From: Mycolicibacterium tusciae JS617 | GTDB lineage: Bacteria; Actinomycetota; Actinomycetes; Mycobacteriales; Mycobacteriaceae | Assembly: GCF_000243415.2 (NCBI RefSeq) | Contig: NZ_KI912270.1 | Location: 2,666,001 to 2,730,000 of the forward strand | Reading direction: 5' to 3' | Length of the DNA stretch: 64,000 nucleotides | Shown here: piece by piece, positions 25,718 to 34,083 of the stretch | Position numbering within the stretch: the stretch's first letter is position 1 | Layout of the letters: each line of letters opens with the position of its first letter | Program-made: the position numbers and the translations under genes | The notes under the pieces: generated by a model | The model's input: the letters and a program-made list of their open reading frames with translations, nothing else | What the model was told of the DNA's origin: nothing | The model's database searches: none

Positions 25718-26053
25718 CTAGATGCAACCACTGACGCTGATGCGCCTGCCCACGCTGGCACACACATCGACGTTCGGCGCTATCGGTGCGTAGTAGGGCG
25801 GCGGCGGCGGAGGTGGCGGCGGTGGTGGCGGCGGCGGGGGAGGCGCTCCCGGCGGCGGCGGTGGGGGCGGTGGGGGCGGTGGCGGCGCGAGTACTGCCTC
25901 GTTGAGGTAGGACAGCGGGTCACTGCATCCGGTGACGTCGACGAACCGGCCACCGACGGATCCGCACAGCGTCGCGTCGGCGGACGGGGTACCCACATTC
26001 ACCAAGCCACCCGCGAACAACACTGTCGCGGCACACAGCCAGATCTTGCGCAC
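25718..26053 (-). CDS. Exported poly-proline protein
   Basis: A 111-residue protein from the GTG at 26053, preceded by GAAGGAG. It has a signal peptide (VRKIWLCAATVLFAGGLVNV, cleavage near ADAT). A short Cys-containing region (CGSVGGRFVDVTGCSD) follows, then two runs of about 13 and 16 prolines broken by GA. The C-terminus DVCASVGRRISVSGCI repeats the C-x-SVG-R-x6-GC pattern of the N-terminal part, so two small disulphide-like modules flank a polyproline rod. It is probably cell-wall associated. Function is unknown. Confidence 0.75.
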   Translation of the reverse strand: MRKIWLCAATVLFAGGLVNVGTPSADATLCGSVGGRFVDVTGCSDPLSYLNEAVLAPPPPPPPPPPPPGAPPPPPPPPPPPPPPPPYYAPIAPNVDVCASVGRRISVSGCI

Positions 26054-26550
26054 GTTTGGCTCCTTCAAAAGCGGCTGCCGTCGTAGCGGACGGAGCGGAA
26101 TGACGATTGTCGCAGTTCCCGCGGCCGGTGTGATCGAAAAGCACGATGCAGGCCGGCGGGTCGCGGCGCCTGTACACGAAAACGCTTTGCTGCGTGGTGC
26201 TGGCCGGAGCCGTTCAAGGGCCTTCGACCCCACGTATGAGCCGCCAGGACCGCATAACGGACCTCCGGGTGCCGAGATTGCAGCTCGCGAAACACCTCTG
26301 CCCCCGAGAGTTCATAGCTGTGCCGAAGAAATGGGCTTATTCCTCGAACGGGCGATCGCAGCTGAGGCCGCATGAGATTCGCTGGCTGGATAGTCATGTG
26401 CGCTTCGCTGACGATTCTGCGCAAATTGCCAGGCTCCCCTACTTCCGTTGGCAACAACTTCCCGCTATGTTTGCTGTGACGTAACGGTGTGCCGGGGGGA
26501 CCTCGAGGTCGGCGCCGCCAAGTCGGACCCGACTATTTCGAACCCTGGGG
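26054..26550. other. Intergenic region, no supported gene
   Basis: About 500 bp between the divergent poly-proline and glycosidase genes. Both strands have open frames of 100-130 codons, but they lack recognisable domains, ribosome sites or typical mycobacterial codon bias. It probably holds the promoters of the two exported-protein genes. No clear dyad or terminator was seen. Confidence 0.5.
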
Positions 26551-28473
26551 ATGAACCATGCCTGCTCACGTGACCCGCCCTACCCGCATCTGGGTTTCCC
26601 CCAGCGCGCTCGCGCGGTGATAGGGGTTCGACTTGCCCGCATCGCGGTGACCGTGGGGGTGGGGGTGCTGGGCAGCATCGCGATCGTCAACGCCCCGGCC
26701 CATGCGGCCGATGTATGGCAACCGAAGACACCACCGTTATCGACCAGGTGGACCCAGTTGGTCGGACCCAACAACGCCCTACCCGAGTATCCGCGCCCGC
26801 AGCTGTCGCGGACGAAGTGGCTGAACCTCAACGGCTTATGGGGTTACACCGGCCGGCCCGCGAAGGCCGGGGCGACCGCGCCGCCTCCGGATGACGCCTA
26901 TCGCGAGCAGATCCTGGTCCCCTTCCCCACCGAGTCCGCGCTGTCCGGACTCCAGCGTCACGACGATCAAATGTGGTACCGCAAGGTGTTTGAGGTTCCC
27001 GACGACTGGGACAACCAGCAAGTCCTGCTTCATTTCGGCGCCGTCGACCAGACCGCGACCGTCTGGGTGAACAACAAGCAGGTCGCACGTCACGAGGGCG
27101 GTTACACCGAGTTCAGTGCGGACATCACCAGCGCGCTGCAGGCGTCGGGACCGCAAGAGCTGACGGTGCGCGTCGAGGACCGTAATGAAAAGGGCGCCTT
27201 CGCCGTCGGTAAGCAGCGCTACCACCCCGCCGGACTCTTCTACACCGGAGCGTCGGGCATCTGGCAGACCGTGTGGATGGAACCGGTACCGACCGCACAC
27301 ATCAACAAGCTTGATATCACGCCCGACCTGACCAGTTTCAGTGTGACGCCGCGCGTTTCGGGTACCAGCGATCAACGCACCGAGGTGGTCGTCGTAAAAC
27401 CCGGCGGCGAAGTCGTGGCACGCGCGACCGGAAAGCCGGGGGCCACTCTGCGTCTAGTGGTGCCCGCCCCGCATCTGTGGACACCCGAGGATCCGTATCT
27501 CTACGATCTAACCGCCCGGCTGGTGAGCCGGTCCGGCAAGGTGGTCGACGAGGTTTCCAGCTATGGGGGCCTACGCACGATCGGCACGGTGAAAGACGCG
27601 CAGGGCCGGTCGCGCCTCGCGCTGAACGGCAAGATCACATTCCTGCATGGCCCACTCGATCAGGGCTACTGGCCCGATGGGATCTACACCGCGCCAACCG
27701 ATGCGGCCCTGAAGTTCGACCTCGAGCAGATCAAGGCGCTCGGAATGAACTTCGTCCGCAAGCACGCCAAGGTCGAACCCGCGCGGTGGTACTACTGGAC
27801 GGACAAGCTCGGCCTCCTGGTGTGGCAGGACATGCCGTCGCTGGACGTGTCACTCGATATCCCGACGGGGCCGGCGCCGACACCGCGTCGCGATGCGCGG
27901 GCGAACTTCGAAAACGAGCTCTCGGAGTTGGTGCATCAGCTGAGCAGTGTCACCTCGATCGTCGGCTGGGTGCCGTTCAACGAGGGCTGGGGTGAGTACG
28001 ACACCGCCAGAATCGCCAGGGCGGTGAAGGCTGAGGACCCCACGCGCATGGTGGTGCCGAACAGCGGAGCGAACTGCTGTAAATCCCGTGGCGACAGCCG
28101 AGCCGGTGACATCTTCGACGACCACACCTATGTTGGTCCCGGCCGTCCGGTGGTACGTGATGGCCGGGTGACCGTAGACGGCGAATACGGCGGGCTCGGA
28201 CTGATCGAAGAGGGCAACCGGTGGCCAGGACCGCCGATGGCTTACGAGATGACCGACAGCAAGGCGCGGCTCACCCAACGCTATGTGGAGGTCAGCCTTG
28301 ACCTCGAGAGAATCGTGCACGAGGTCGGCTTGTCGGGTGCCATCTATACCCAGACGACGGATGTCGAGAACGAGGTCAACGGCTACCTGACCTATGACCG
28401 GCAGATCATGAAGCTCGACGTCCCGGTGGTGGCGGGAAGAAATCGCGCGGTCATCGCCGCGGGGTCACGCTAG
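26551..28473 (+). CDS. Secreted glycoside hydrolase family 2 protein
   Basis: A 640-residue GH2 enzyme. A signal peptide ends near NAPAHAAD (about residue 54 from this ATG; a GTG at 26617 would give a more usual length). The sugar-binding jelly roll covers about 90-240 (WYRKVFEVPDDWDNQQVLLHF) and the Ig-like domain about 245-345. The TIM barrel has the acid/base glutamate in GWVPFNEGWGEYDT. GEYGGLG is a candidate for the nucleophile strand. Relatives are beta-galactosidases, glucuronidases and mannosidases. Export implies action on external polysaccharide; the substrate is unknown. Transcribed alone. Confidence 0.85.
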   Translation: MNHACSRDPPYPHLGFPQRARAVIGVRLARIAVTVGVGVLGSIAIVNAPAHAADVWQPKTPPLSTRWTQLVGPNNALPEYPRPQLSRTKWLNLNGLWGYTGRPAKAGATAPPPDDAYREQILVPFPTESALSGLQRHDDQMWYRKVFEVPDDWDNQQVLLHFGAVDQTATVWVNNKQVARHEGGYTEFSADITSALQASGPQELTVRVEDRNEKGAFAVGKQRYHPAGLFYTGASGIWQTVWMEPVPTAHINKLDITPDLTSFSVTPRVSGTSDQRTEVVVVKPGGEVVARATGKPGATLRLVVPAPHLWTPEDPYLYDLTARLVSRSGKVVDEVSSYGGLRTIGTVKDAQGRSRLALNGKITFLHGPLDQGYWPDGIYTAPTDAALKFDLEQIKALGMNFVRKHAKVEPARWYYWTDKLGLLVWQDMPSLDVSLDIPTGPAPTPRRDARANFENELSELVHQLSSVTSIVGWVPFNEGWGEYDTARIARAVKAEDPTRMVVPNSGANCCKSRGDSRAGDIFDDHTYVGPGRPVVRDGRVTVDGEYGGLGLIEEGNRWPGPPMAYEMTDSKARLTQRYVEVSLDLERIVHEVGLSGAIYTQTTDVENEVNGYLTYDRQIMKLDVPVVAGRNRAVIAAGSR

Positions 28474-29325
28474 TGATCGTGTGCTGACGAACGCACGCCG
28501 CTCCCCCGAGGCCGGGTCGTCGAATTCGAGGCTGTGCGCAATCAGTTGTAGCGGCCCGGAGAAGTCGTCGGGGGCCACATCGATTACGTTCGGGTACAAC
28601 GGATCCCCAGCGATCGGGAGCCCCAGCGAGGCCATGTGCACCCGCAGCTGATGCGTACGCCCGGTGCGCGGCGTCAACCGGTACCGGCCGTCTCCAGCGT
28701 GTTCGACCCGCGTCTGGGCGTTGGGCTCGCCTGCCTCCTCGACCGCTTGTAACTGTCCGCGCCGCTTGATGATCCGGCTGCGGACCACCGTGGGCAGCAC
28801 GACGTCCGGATTGACACCGGCGCGTGCCATGTACGTCTTGCGGACCAGGCTCCGCGCGAACAGCGTCTGATACGCGCCGCGCACCTCACGTCGCGTCGTG
28901 AACAGCAGCACGCCGGCCGTCAGCCGATCGAGCCGATGCGCCGGAGACAACATGGGCATGTCCAGCTGACGCCGCAGTCGCACCAGTGCCGTCTGCGCGA
29001 CGTGGCTGCCCCGGGGCATCGTCGCCAGGAAGTGCGGTTTGTCGACCACGACGATGTCGTCGTCGCGATACAGGATCGGCATGTCGAAGGGCACCGGAAC
29101 CTCCTCGCGCAGTTCGCGATACAGGTAGACGAAGGCACCGGGCGGCAAGACCATCGTAGCGCCGACAACGCCGCCGTCAGAGGTCACCACTTCGCCGTCG
29201 AGTACCTTGGCCGCGGCACCCTTGCCGAACCGGTCAGCCAACTCGGCGAGCACGGGCCCGCCCCGCAACCGCACCCGCGCCGGGCCGAGTCCGTCGCGCA
29301 CCGGCAGCGGCGGGGCACGCCTCAA
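28465..29325 (-). CDS. RluA-family pseudouridine synthase
   Basis: A 286-residue pseudouridine synthase, orthologue of Rv3300c. The catalytic aspartate is in AHRLDRLTAGVLLF (about residue 140), and RTHQLRVHMASLGLPIAGDPLY is the conserved substrate-binding block. An N-terminal S4-like segment is present. It modifies uridines in rRNA or tRNA. Its start overlaps the glpD2 stop by 4 bases, so it is translated from the same transcript. The last bases overlap the end of the convergent glycosidase gene. Confidence 0.92.
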   Translation of the reverse strand: MRRAPPLPVRDGLGPARVRLRGGPVLAELADRFGKGAAAKVLDGEVVTSDGGVVGATMVLPPGAFVYLYRELREEVPVPFDMPILYRDDDIVVVDKPHFLATMPRGSHVAQTALVRLRRQLDMPMLSPAHRLDRLTAGVLLFTTRREVRGAYQTLFARSLVRKTYMARAGVNPDVVLPTVVRSRIIKRRGQLQAVEEAGEPNAQTRVEHAGDGRYRLTPRTGRTHQLRVHMASLGLPIAGDPLYPNVIDVAPDDFSGPLQLIAHSLEFDDPASGERRAFVSTRSLA

Positions 29326-31061
29326 TTGAGTGGCACCGGTTCGAGAATCTCAGCACGCGCCTCTGGCGCGGCGGCGCGCAGCGCATCGGCGGATTCGTCA
29401 TCGGGCTCCTGCTGGGAGCGTACCTCGGCCTCGACGCGGGCCAGGTATGTCGAAACCTCGCGATCGATGTCTTCTTCGCTCCAACCCAGTAGGGGCGCAA
29501 CCACTTCGGCTACTTCACGCGCACAATCGACGCCGCGGTGCGGGTATTCGATCGAGATCCGCATACGCCGGGCCAGGATGTCCTCCAGATGCAGCGCCCC
29601 CTCGGCCGCCACCGCGTACCACGCCTCCACTTTCAGGTACACCGGCGCTTCGGTGATCGGGGTGAGAAGGTCCGGCCTGCCTTCGGCCATCTGCAGTACC
29701 TCGCCGATCAGTGAGCCGTACCGATCCAGCAGATGCCGCACCCGATACGGATGCAGTCCGTAATGCACTCCGACACTTTGCGTCTGGTTGATCAGCGCGA
29801 AGTAGCCGTCGGCGCCCATCAGCGGCACCTTTTCGGTGATGGACGGCGCCACCCGGGCCGGAACGTATTCAGCCGCGGCGTCGATCGCGTCGGCGCCCAT
29901 CACCCGGTAGGTGGTGTATTTGCCACCGGCGATGGCCACCAGGCCGGGCGCGGGCACCGCTACCGCATGTTCGCGCGACAGCTTGGACGTCTCCTCGCTC
30001 TCGCCTGCCAGCAGCGGACGCAGACCGGCATACACCCCGTCGATGTCGTCGTGCGTCAACGGCGTCGCCAGCACCGTGTTGACGGTTTCGAGTATGTAGT
30101 CGATGTCCGCTTTGGTCGCAGCCGGATGGGCAAGATCGAGGTTCCAGTCGGTGTCGGTGGTGCCGATGATCCAGTGTGTGCCCCACGGGATGACGAACAG
30201 CACCGACTGCTCGGTGCGCAGAATGATCGCTACCTCGCTCACGATGCGATCGCGGGGGACGACGATGTGCACGCCCTTGGACGCACGCACCCGAAATCGC
30301 CCACGCTGCTTCGACAATGCCTGGATCTCGTCGGTCCACACGCCGGTGGCGTTCACCACCACGTGCCCGCGTACCTCAGTCACGTGGCCATTCTCGGAGT
30401 CACGCACCTCCACCCCGACGACCCGGTCACCCTCGCGCAGCAGCGCCACGACTTGCGTCGATGTCCGAACCACCGCGCCGTAGTGTGCCGCGGTGCGAGC
30501 CACCGTCATGGTGTGGCGCGCGTCGTCGACGACGGTGTCGTAGTAGCGAATACCGCCGATCAGCGACGACCGCTTCAGCCCGGGCGCCAGCCGCAGTGCA
30601 CCCGACTTCGTCAGATGTTTCTGCGGCGGAACGGATTTCGCCCCGCCGAGCTGGTCGTAAAGGAAAATTCCCGCAGCCACGTAGGGCCGCTCCCACACCC
30701 GGTTGGTCAATGGGAATAGAAACGGCAGCGGTTTGACGAGATGCGGGGCCAAGGTGGTGAGTGAAAGTTCGCGTTCGTGAAGCGCCTCGCGAACCAGACC
30801 GAACTCCAACTGCTCGAGATAGCGCAGGCCGCCGTGGAACATCTTCGACGAGCGACTCGACGTGCCTGAGGCGAAGTCCCGGGCCTCGACAAGTGCCACC
30901 TTGAGGCCGCGGGTCGCCGCATCCAGGGCAGCGCCCGCGCCGACCACCCCGCCGCCGACGACGACCACATCGAACTGCTCGCTGCCGAGGCGCTCCCAGG
31001 CTTCTGCGCGTTGCTCCGGGCTCAGGAGTGTCTGCCCGTTCGCGGGGATCGGGTCGCTCAC
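29322..31061 (-). CDS. glpD2: Glycerol-3-phosphate dehydrogenase
   Basis: A 579-residue FAD-dependent dehydrogenase, orthologue of Rv3302c. The dinucleotide-binding motif is VVVVGGGVVGAGAALDAATRG (about residues 31-51). FASGTSSRSSKMFHGGLRYLE is the GlpD signature, and the C-terminal helical DAO_C domain covers about 400-530. It oxidises glycerol-3-phosphate to dihydroxyacetone phosphate and passes electrons to menaquinone at the membrane. A GTG start with AAGGAG upstream was used. It lies downstream of lpdA, 58 bp apart, in the conserved order. Confidence 0.95.
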   Translation of the reverse strand: MSDPIPANGQTLLSPEQRAEAWERLGSEQFDVVVVGGGVVGAGAALDAATRGLKVALVEARDFASGTSSRSSKMFHGGLRYLEQLEFGLVREALHERELSLTTLAPHLVKPLPFLFPLTNRVWERPYVAAGIFLYDQLGGAKSVPPQKHLTKSGALRLAPGLKRSSLIGGIRYYDTVVDDARHTMTVARTAAHYGAVVRTSTQVVALLREGDRVVGVEVRDSENGHVTEVRGHVVVNATGVWTDEIQALSKQRGRFRVRASKGVHIVVPRDRIVSEVAIILRTEQSVLFVIPWGTHWIIGTTDTDWNLDLAHPAATKADIDYILETVNTVLATPLTHDDIDGVYAGLRPLLAGESEETSKLSREHAVAVPAPGLVAIAGGKYTTYRVMGADAIDAAAEYVPARVAPSITEKVPLMGADGYFALINQTQSVGVHYGLHPYRVRHLLDRYGSLIGEVLQMAEGRPDLLTPITEAPVYLKVEAWYAVAAEGALHLEDILARRMRISIEYPHRGVDCAREVAEVVAPLLGWSEEDIDREVSTYLARVEAEVRSQQEPDDESADALRAAAPEARAEILEPVPLN

Positions 31062-31119
31062 TGGAAATGGCTCCTTGTTACTGGTTGGTACACCTCGCCC
31101 TGTCCCAGGCTACGTGCAC

Positions 31120-32553
31120 TCAGTCCAGATCGTCGTGCGCCATCAACCTTCGCGCCGCCTCCACGATCGACCCGGACAACGAGGGGTATACCGACAGCGT
31201 CTGGGCCAGGTCGGTGACCGAGAGGTTGTTCTGGACCGCCAGGGCGATGGGCAGGATCAGCTCCGAGGCGATCGGCGCGACCACGACGCCGCCGATGACG
31301 ACGCCGGTGGCAGGGCGACAGAAGATCTTCACGAAGCCGAGGCGAAGCAGCGACATCTTGGCTCTGGCGTTGGTGTTGAGCGGCAGCGTGAGCGTCCGGG
31401 CAGGCACATTGCCGCTGTCGATGGCCGTCTGCGGCACCCCGACCGCAGCGATCTCCGGCCTGGTGAACACCGCCGCCGACACGGTGCGCAAGCGGATCGG
31501 CGTCACACCCTCCCCCAGCGCGTGGTACATCGCGATGCGCCCCTGCATCGCCGCCACCGAGGCCAGCGGGAGCAGACCCGTGCAGTCTCCTGCCGCGTAG
31601 ATGCCCGACGCCGACGTGCGCGACACCCGGTCGACCTTCAGATAGTTGCCCGGGGCCAGCTCGATGCCGACATTCTCCAGTCCCAGTCCTGAAGTGTTGG
31701 GCACCGAACCGACCGTCATCAGCGCGTGGCTGCCCTCAACGGTTCTCCCGTCGGCCATGGTCACCAGCACACCGTCGGAGGTCCGGGTCACCGAGTCGGC
31801 GCGGGCGTTCTTGACCAACTTCACACCGCGATCGGCGAAGGCCTCCTCGAGCACAGCCGCTGCGTCGGAGTCCTCGTGCGGCAGGATCTGGTCGCGGCTG
31901 GCCACCACGGTGACGGGCACGCCGAGTTCGGTGTAGGCGTTGCAGAACTCGGCTCCGGTGACGCCGGACCCGACGATGATGAGGTGTCGCGGCAGTTCGG
32001 TGAGGTCATAGAGCTGACGCCAGTTCAGGATCCGCTCGCCGTCGGGCTTGGCATTGGGCAGCACACGCGGGCTGGCGCCGGTGGCGATCAGCACGACGTC
32101 GGCCTTGAGCGTGCCGACCCGGCCGCCGGCGGTGGTGACTTTGACGCGGTGATGGGCCATACCGGAGGTGTCGTCGACCAGCTCGCCGCGACCGTGCACC
32201 ACGGTGACGCCCTCACGCAGCAGCTGGTGACCGATGTCGGTGGATTGCGACTTCGCCAGCGTCTTGACGCGGTTGTGGATCTGGTCCAATGAGATCTTGG
32301 CGTCCTCGATCGCGATGTCAAAACCGAGACCTGAGGCGCGGCGCAGTTCGGTGCGCACGCCGGTAGACGCGATGAATGTCTTTGACGGGACGCAGTCCCA
32401 CAGCACGCATGCTCCCCCGATGCCGTCGGAGTCGACCACGGTGACCTCGGCAATCTCGGGCCCGCGAGCGGCGGCCACCAGAGCGGCCTCGTAGCCGGCG
32501 GGACCGCCGCCGATGATCACGATGCGTGTTGCCACGGGCTCAACGCTAGCCAA
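31120..32553 (-). CDS. lpdA: NAD(P)H quinone reductase LpdA
   Basis: A 477-residue flavoprotein of the disulphide reductase superfamily, orthologue of Rv3303c, which reduces quinones rather than lipoamide. FAD motif IVIIGGGPAGYEAAL, NAD motif LIIVGSGVTGAEFCNAY and second FAD motif GIYAAGDCTGLLPLAS are clear. The C-terminal YPSLSGSIVEAARRL lacks the His-Glu pair of lipoamide dehydrogenases. The active-site region reads GGACVLWDCVPSK, with two cysteines (C49, C54) in classical C-x4-C spacing. I recall the M. tuberculosis enzyme as having only the second. The start may be the GTG six codons later. Confidence 0.94.
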   Translation of the reverse strand: MASVEPVATRIVIIGGGPAGYEAALVAAARGPEIAEVTVVDSDGIGGACVLWDCVPSKTFIASTGVRTELRRASGLGFDIAIEDAKISLDQIHNRVKTLAKSQSTDIGHQLLREGVTVVHGRGELVDDTSGMAHHRVKVTTAGGRVGTLKADVVLIATGASPRVLPNAKPDGERILNWRQLYDLTELPRHLIIVGSGVTGAEFCNAYTELGVPVTVVASRDQILPHEDSDAAAVLEEAFADRGVKLVKNARADSVTRTSDGVLVTMADGRTVEGSHALMTVGSVPNTSGLGLENVGIELAPGNYLKVDRVSRTSASGIYAAGDCTGLLPLASVAAMQGRIAMYHALGEGVTPIRLRTVSAAVFTRPEIAAVGVPQTAIDSGNVPARTLTLPLNTNARAKMSLLRLGFVKIFCRPATGVVIGGVVVAPIASELILPIALAVQNNLSVTDLAQTLSVYPSLSGSIVEAARRLMAHDDLD

Positions 32554-32627
32554 GCCGGTGGTCGATCGCCCAGCCTGTCGGCGAAGCCGGTGGGAGGAGC
32601 CAGCCAGAAAAGCCTTAGAGTTTCCTG

Positions 32628-33101
32628 GTGCCGCTGTACGCCGCCTACGGATCCAACATGCATCCAGAGCAGATGTTGGAGCGGGCGCCCCACTCGCCGA
32701 TGGCCGGAACTGGGTGGTTGCACGGCTGGCGGCTGACGTTTGGCGGCGAGGACATCGGCTGGGAAGGCGCGCTGGCCACCGTCGTCGAAGACCCCGCGGC
32801 GAGCGTGTTCGTCGTCCTCTACGACATGACCAAGGACGACGAGCAGAACCTCGATCGCTGGGAAGGCTCAGAGCTCGGCATCCACAAGAAGATCCGGTGC
32901 CGGGTGCACCGCACCTCGTCGGACACCAGCTTCGAACCGGTGCTGGCGTGGCTGTACGTGGTCGACGCGTGGGAGGGCGGCCTGCCCTCCGCGCGTTATA
33001 TCGGCGTCATGGCCGACGCCGCTGAGATCGCCGGTGCACCAGAGGAGTATGTGCACAGCCTGCGCACCCGCCCGGCCCGCAACATCGGCCCTGGCACCTA
33101 G
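32628..33101 (+). CDS. Gamma-glutamylcyclotransferase-fold protein
   Basis: A 157-residue protein, orthologue of Rv3304, starting at GTG. The N-terminal YAAYGSNMHPEQM is the substrate-binding loop of the gamma-glutamylcyclotransferase (GGCT) family. A conserved glutamate lies in DRWEGSELGIHKK. Proteins with this fold release 5-oxoproline or act on gamma-glutamylamines; the actual mycobacterial substrate is unknown. It is divergent from lpdA, 74 bp apart, and overlaps the next convergent gene by 4 bp. Confidence 0.88.
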   Translation: MPLYAAYGSNMHPEQMLERAPHSPMAGTGWLHGWRLTFGGEDIGWEGALATVVEDPAASVFVVLYDMTKDDEQNLDRWEGSELGIHKKIRCRVHRTSSDTSFEPVLAWLYVVDAWEGGLPSARYIGVMADAAEIAGAPEEYVHSLRTRPARNIGPGT

Positions 33102-33925
33102 CCGCGCGAGACCCTGCGTAATTTCCACAGCGGATACCCGCGCTCGATTACCGCTGCCCGCACGAGGTACACGACCACCTTCGGGTTGACCGGGTCATTG
33201 GCACGGATCATCGTCCACCCTTTTCGCACGACGACATCGGGTGTGATGCTGCCGAATTCGACCCCAACCATCGGTGCTTCGTACGCCATCGCGATAACCG
33301 CAGTGGCCACTCCATCGGTGACTGCGAACTGAGTCTTTGGCGCGGGAAGACCGGCGTCGACGAGGGCCAGGCGAACCATCGTCTCCTGCGGCGACTGCGA
33401 CCCACCGTCCATCAGCCTGATCGCGTCGACTGCTCGCCACCAATGTCGTGACCTCCGATAGCGATCGACCAGCGGCTGAACACCGGAAGCCGTGATGCCC
33501 GTCGCCGAGGAGAGTGCATCCAGAGAGGCGACGGCGAGGTCGCGAGGGTGGTGTCTGGCAAGGTCCCACGCGGTCCGCTCCGGTGTCGTAACGAGGATGC
33601 CGGCGATGTCCATGATCTCGTCGGATTCGATCCGCTCGCTGCGGGCGACGATTCCCCTCGGTGGATGGGTATTGCGCCAGATCACTTCCACGTCGGCGGA
33701 TTCGTCGACCCATCGCGCGCCGTGCAGTGCCGATGCGGCAAGGCCCGCGACAACGGCTCGGCGACCTGACCACAGCCAGGCGCCGACGGCCCGCTGCGAC
33801 AGCGACGGAAGCGCGCCGCTGAGCATGTAAACGTCGGGAAAGAAGGCCCGGAACTTCGACCGCAGTTGCCCGCGGGTTAACACACCCACCGCCAGGGCTT
33901 CGCTGCCGATGAAGACGTCTTCCAT
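33098..33925 (-). CDS. AbiEi-like / degenerate Vsr-fold (DUF559) protein
   Basis: A 275-residue member of a large mycobacterial family. The N-terminal winged-helix like AbiEi antitoxins (MEDVFIGSEALAVGVLTRGQ) is followed by SGRRAVVAGLAASALHGARWVD. The C-terminal domain is related to Vsr/DUF559 nucleases (SPQETMVRLALVDAGLPAPKTQ). Where relatives have AVEYDG followed by HR, this protein reads GVEFGSITPDVVVRKGW, with catalytic residues and about 15 positions lost. Nuclease activity is therefore unlikely. Function is unknown. A large hairpin repeat lies just upstream of the start. Confidence 0.7.
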   Translation of the reverse strand: MEDVFIGSEALAVGVLTRGQLRSKFRAFFPDVYMLSGALPSLSQRAVGAWLWSGRRAVVAGLAASALHGARWVDESADVEVIWRNTHPPRGIVARSERIESDEIMDIAGILVTTPERTAWDLARHHPRDLAVASLDALSSATGITASGVQPLVDRYRRSRHWWRAVDAIRLMDGGSQSPQETMVRLALVDAGLPAPKTQFAVTDGVATAVIAMAYEAPMVGVEFGSITPDVVVRKGWTMIRANDPVNPKVVVYLVRAAVIERGYPLWKLRRVSRG

Positions 33926-33960
33926 GCCGCGATGCTGGCCGGACCCACCGACGAATTTGC

Positions 33961-34034
33961 GTCCTACGCGCGAGACTGAACTCAGGGTTGTGGATGCTCG
34001 CCAACAGCCCTGGCTTCAGTCTCGACCGTAGGAC
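33961..34034 (+). repeat. 74-bp near-perfect hairpin in intergenic DNA
   Basis: Three nested stems line up: GTCCTACG (33961-33968) with CGTAGGAC (34027-34034), CGAGACTGAA (33971-33980) with TTCAGTCTCG (34015-34024), and CAGGG (33983-33987) with CCCTG (34008-34012). Only 2-base mismatched joints separate them. This gives 23 paired bases and a loop of about 20. It lies between the amiA1 stop and the DUF559-like gene start. It may be an interspersed palindrome, a terminator without a T-run, or a structured RNA. Confidence 0.8.
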
Positions 34035-34083
34035 CGATCCCGGCATACTGGTTCCCGGCAGAGCCGAGGCTGACGTTACAGTC

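Noticed and set aside
26065..26484. Overlapping frames of 112-130 codons on both strands before the glycosidase
   Set aside because: No recognisable family, no start signals and no codon bias.
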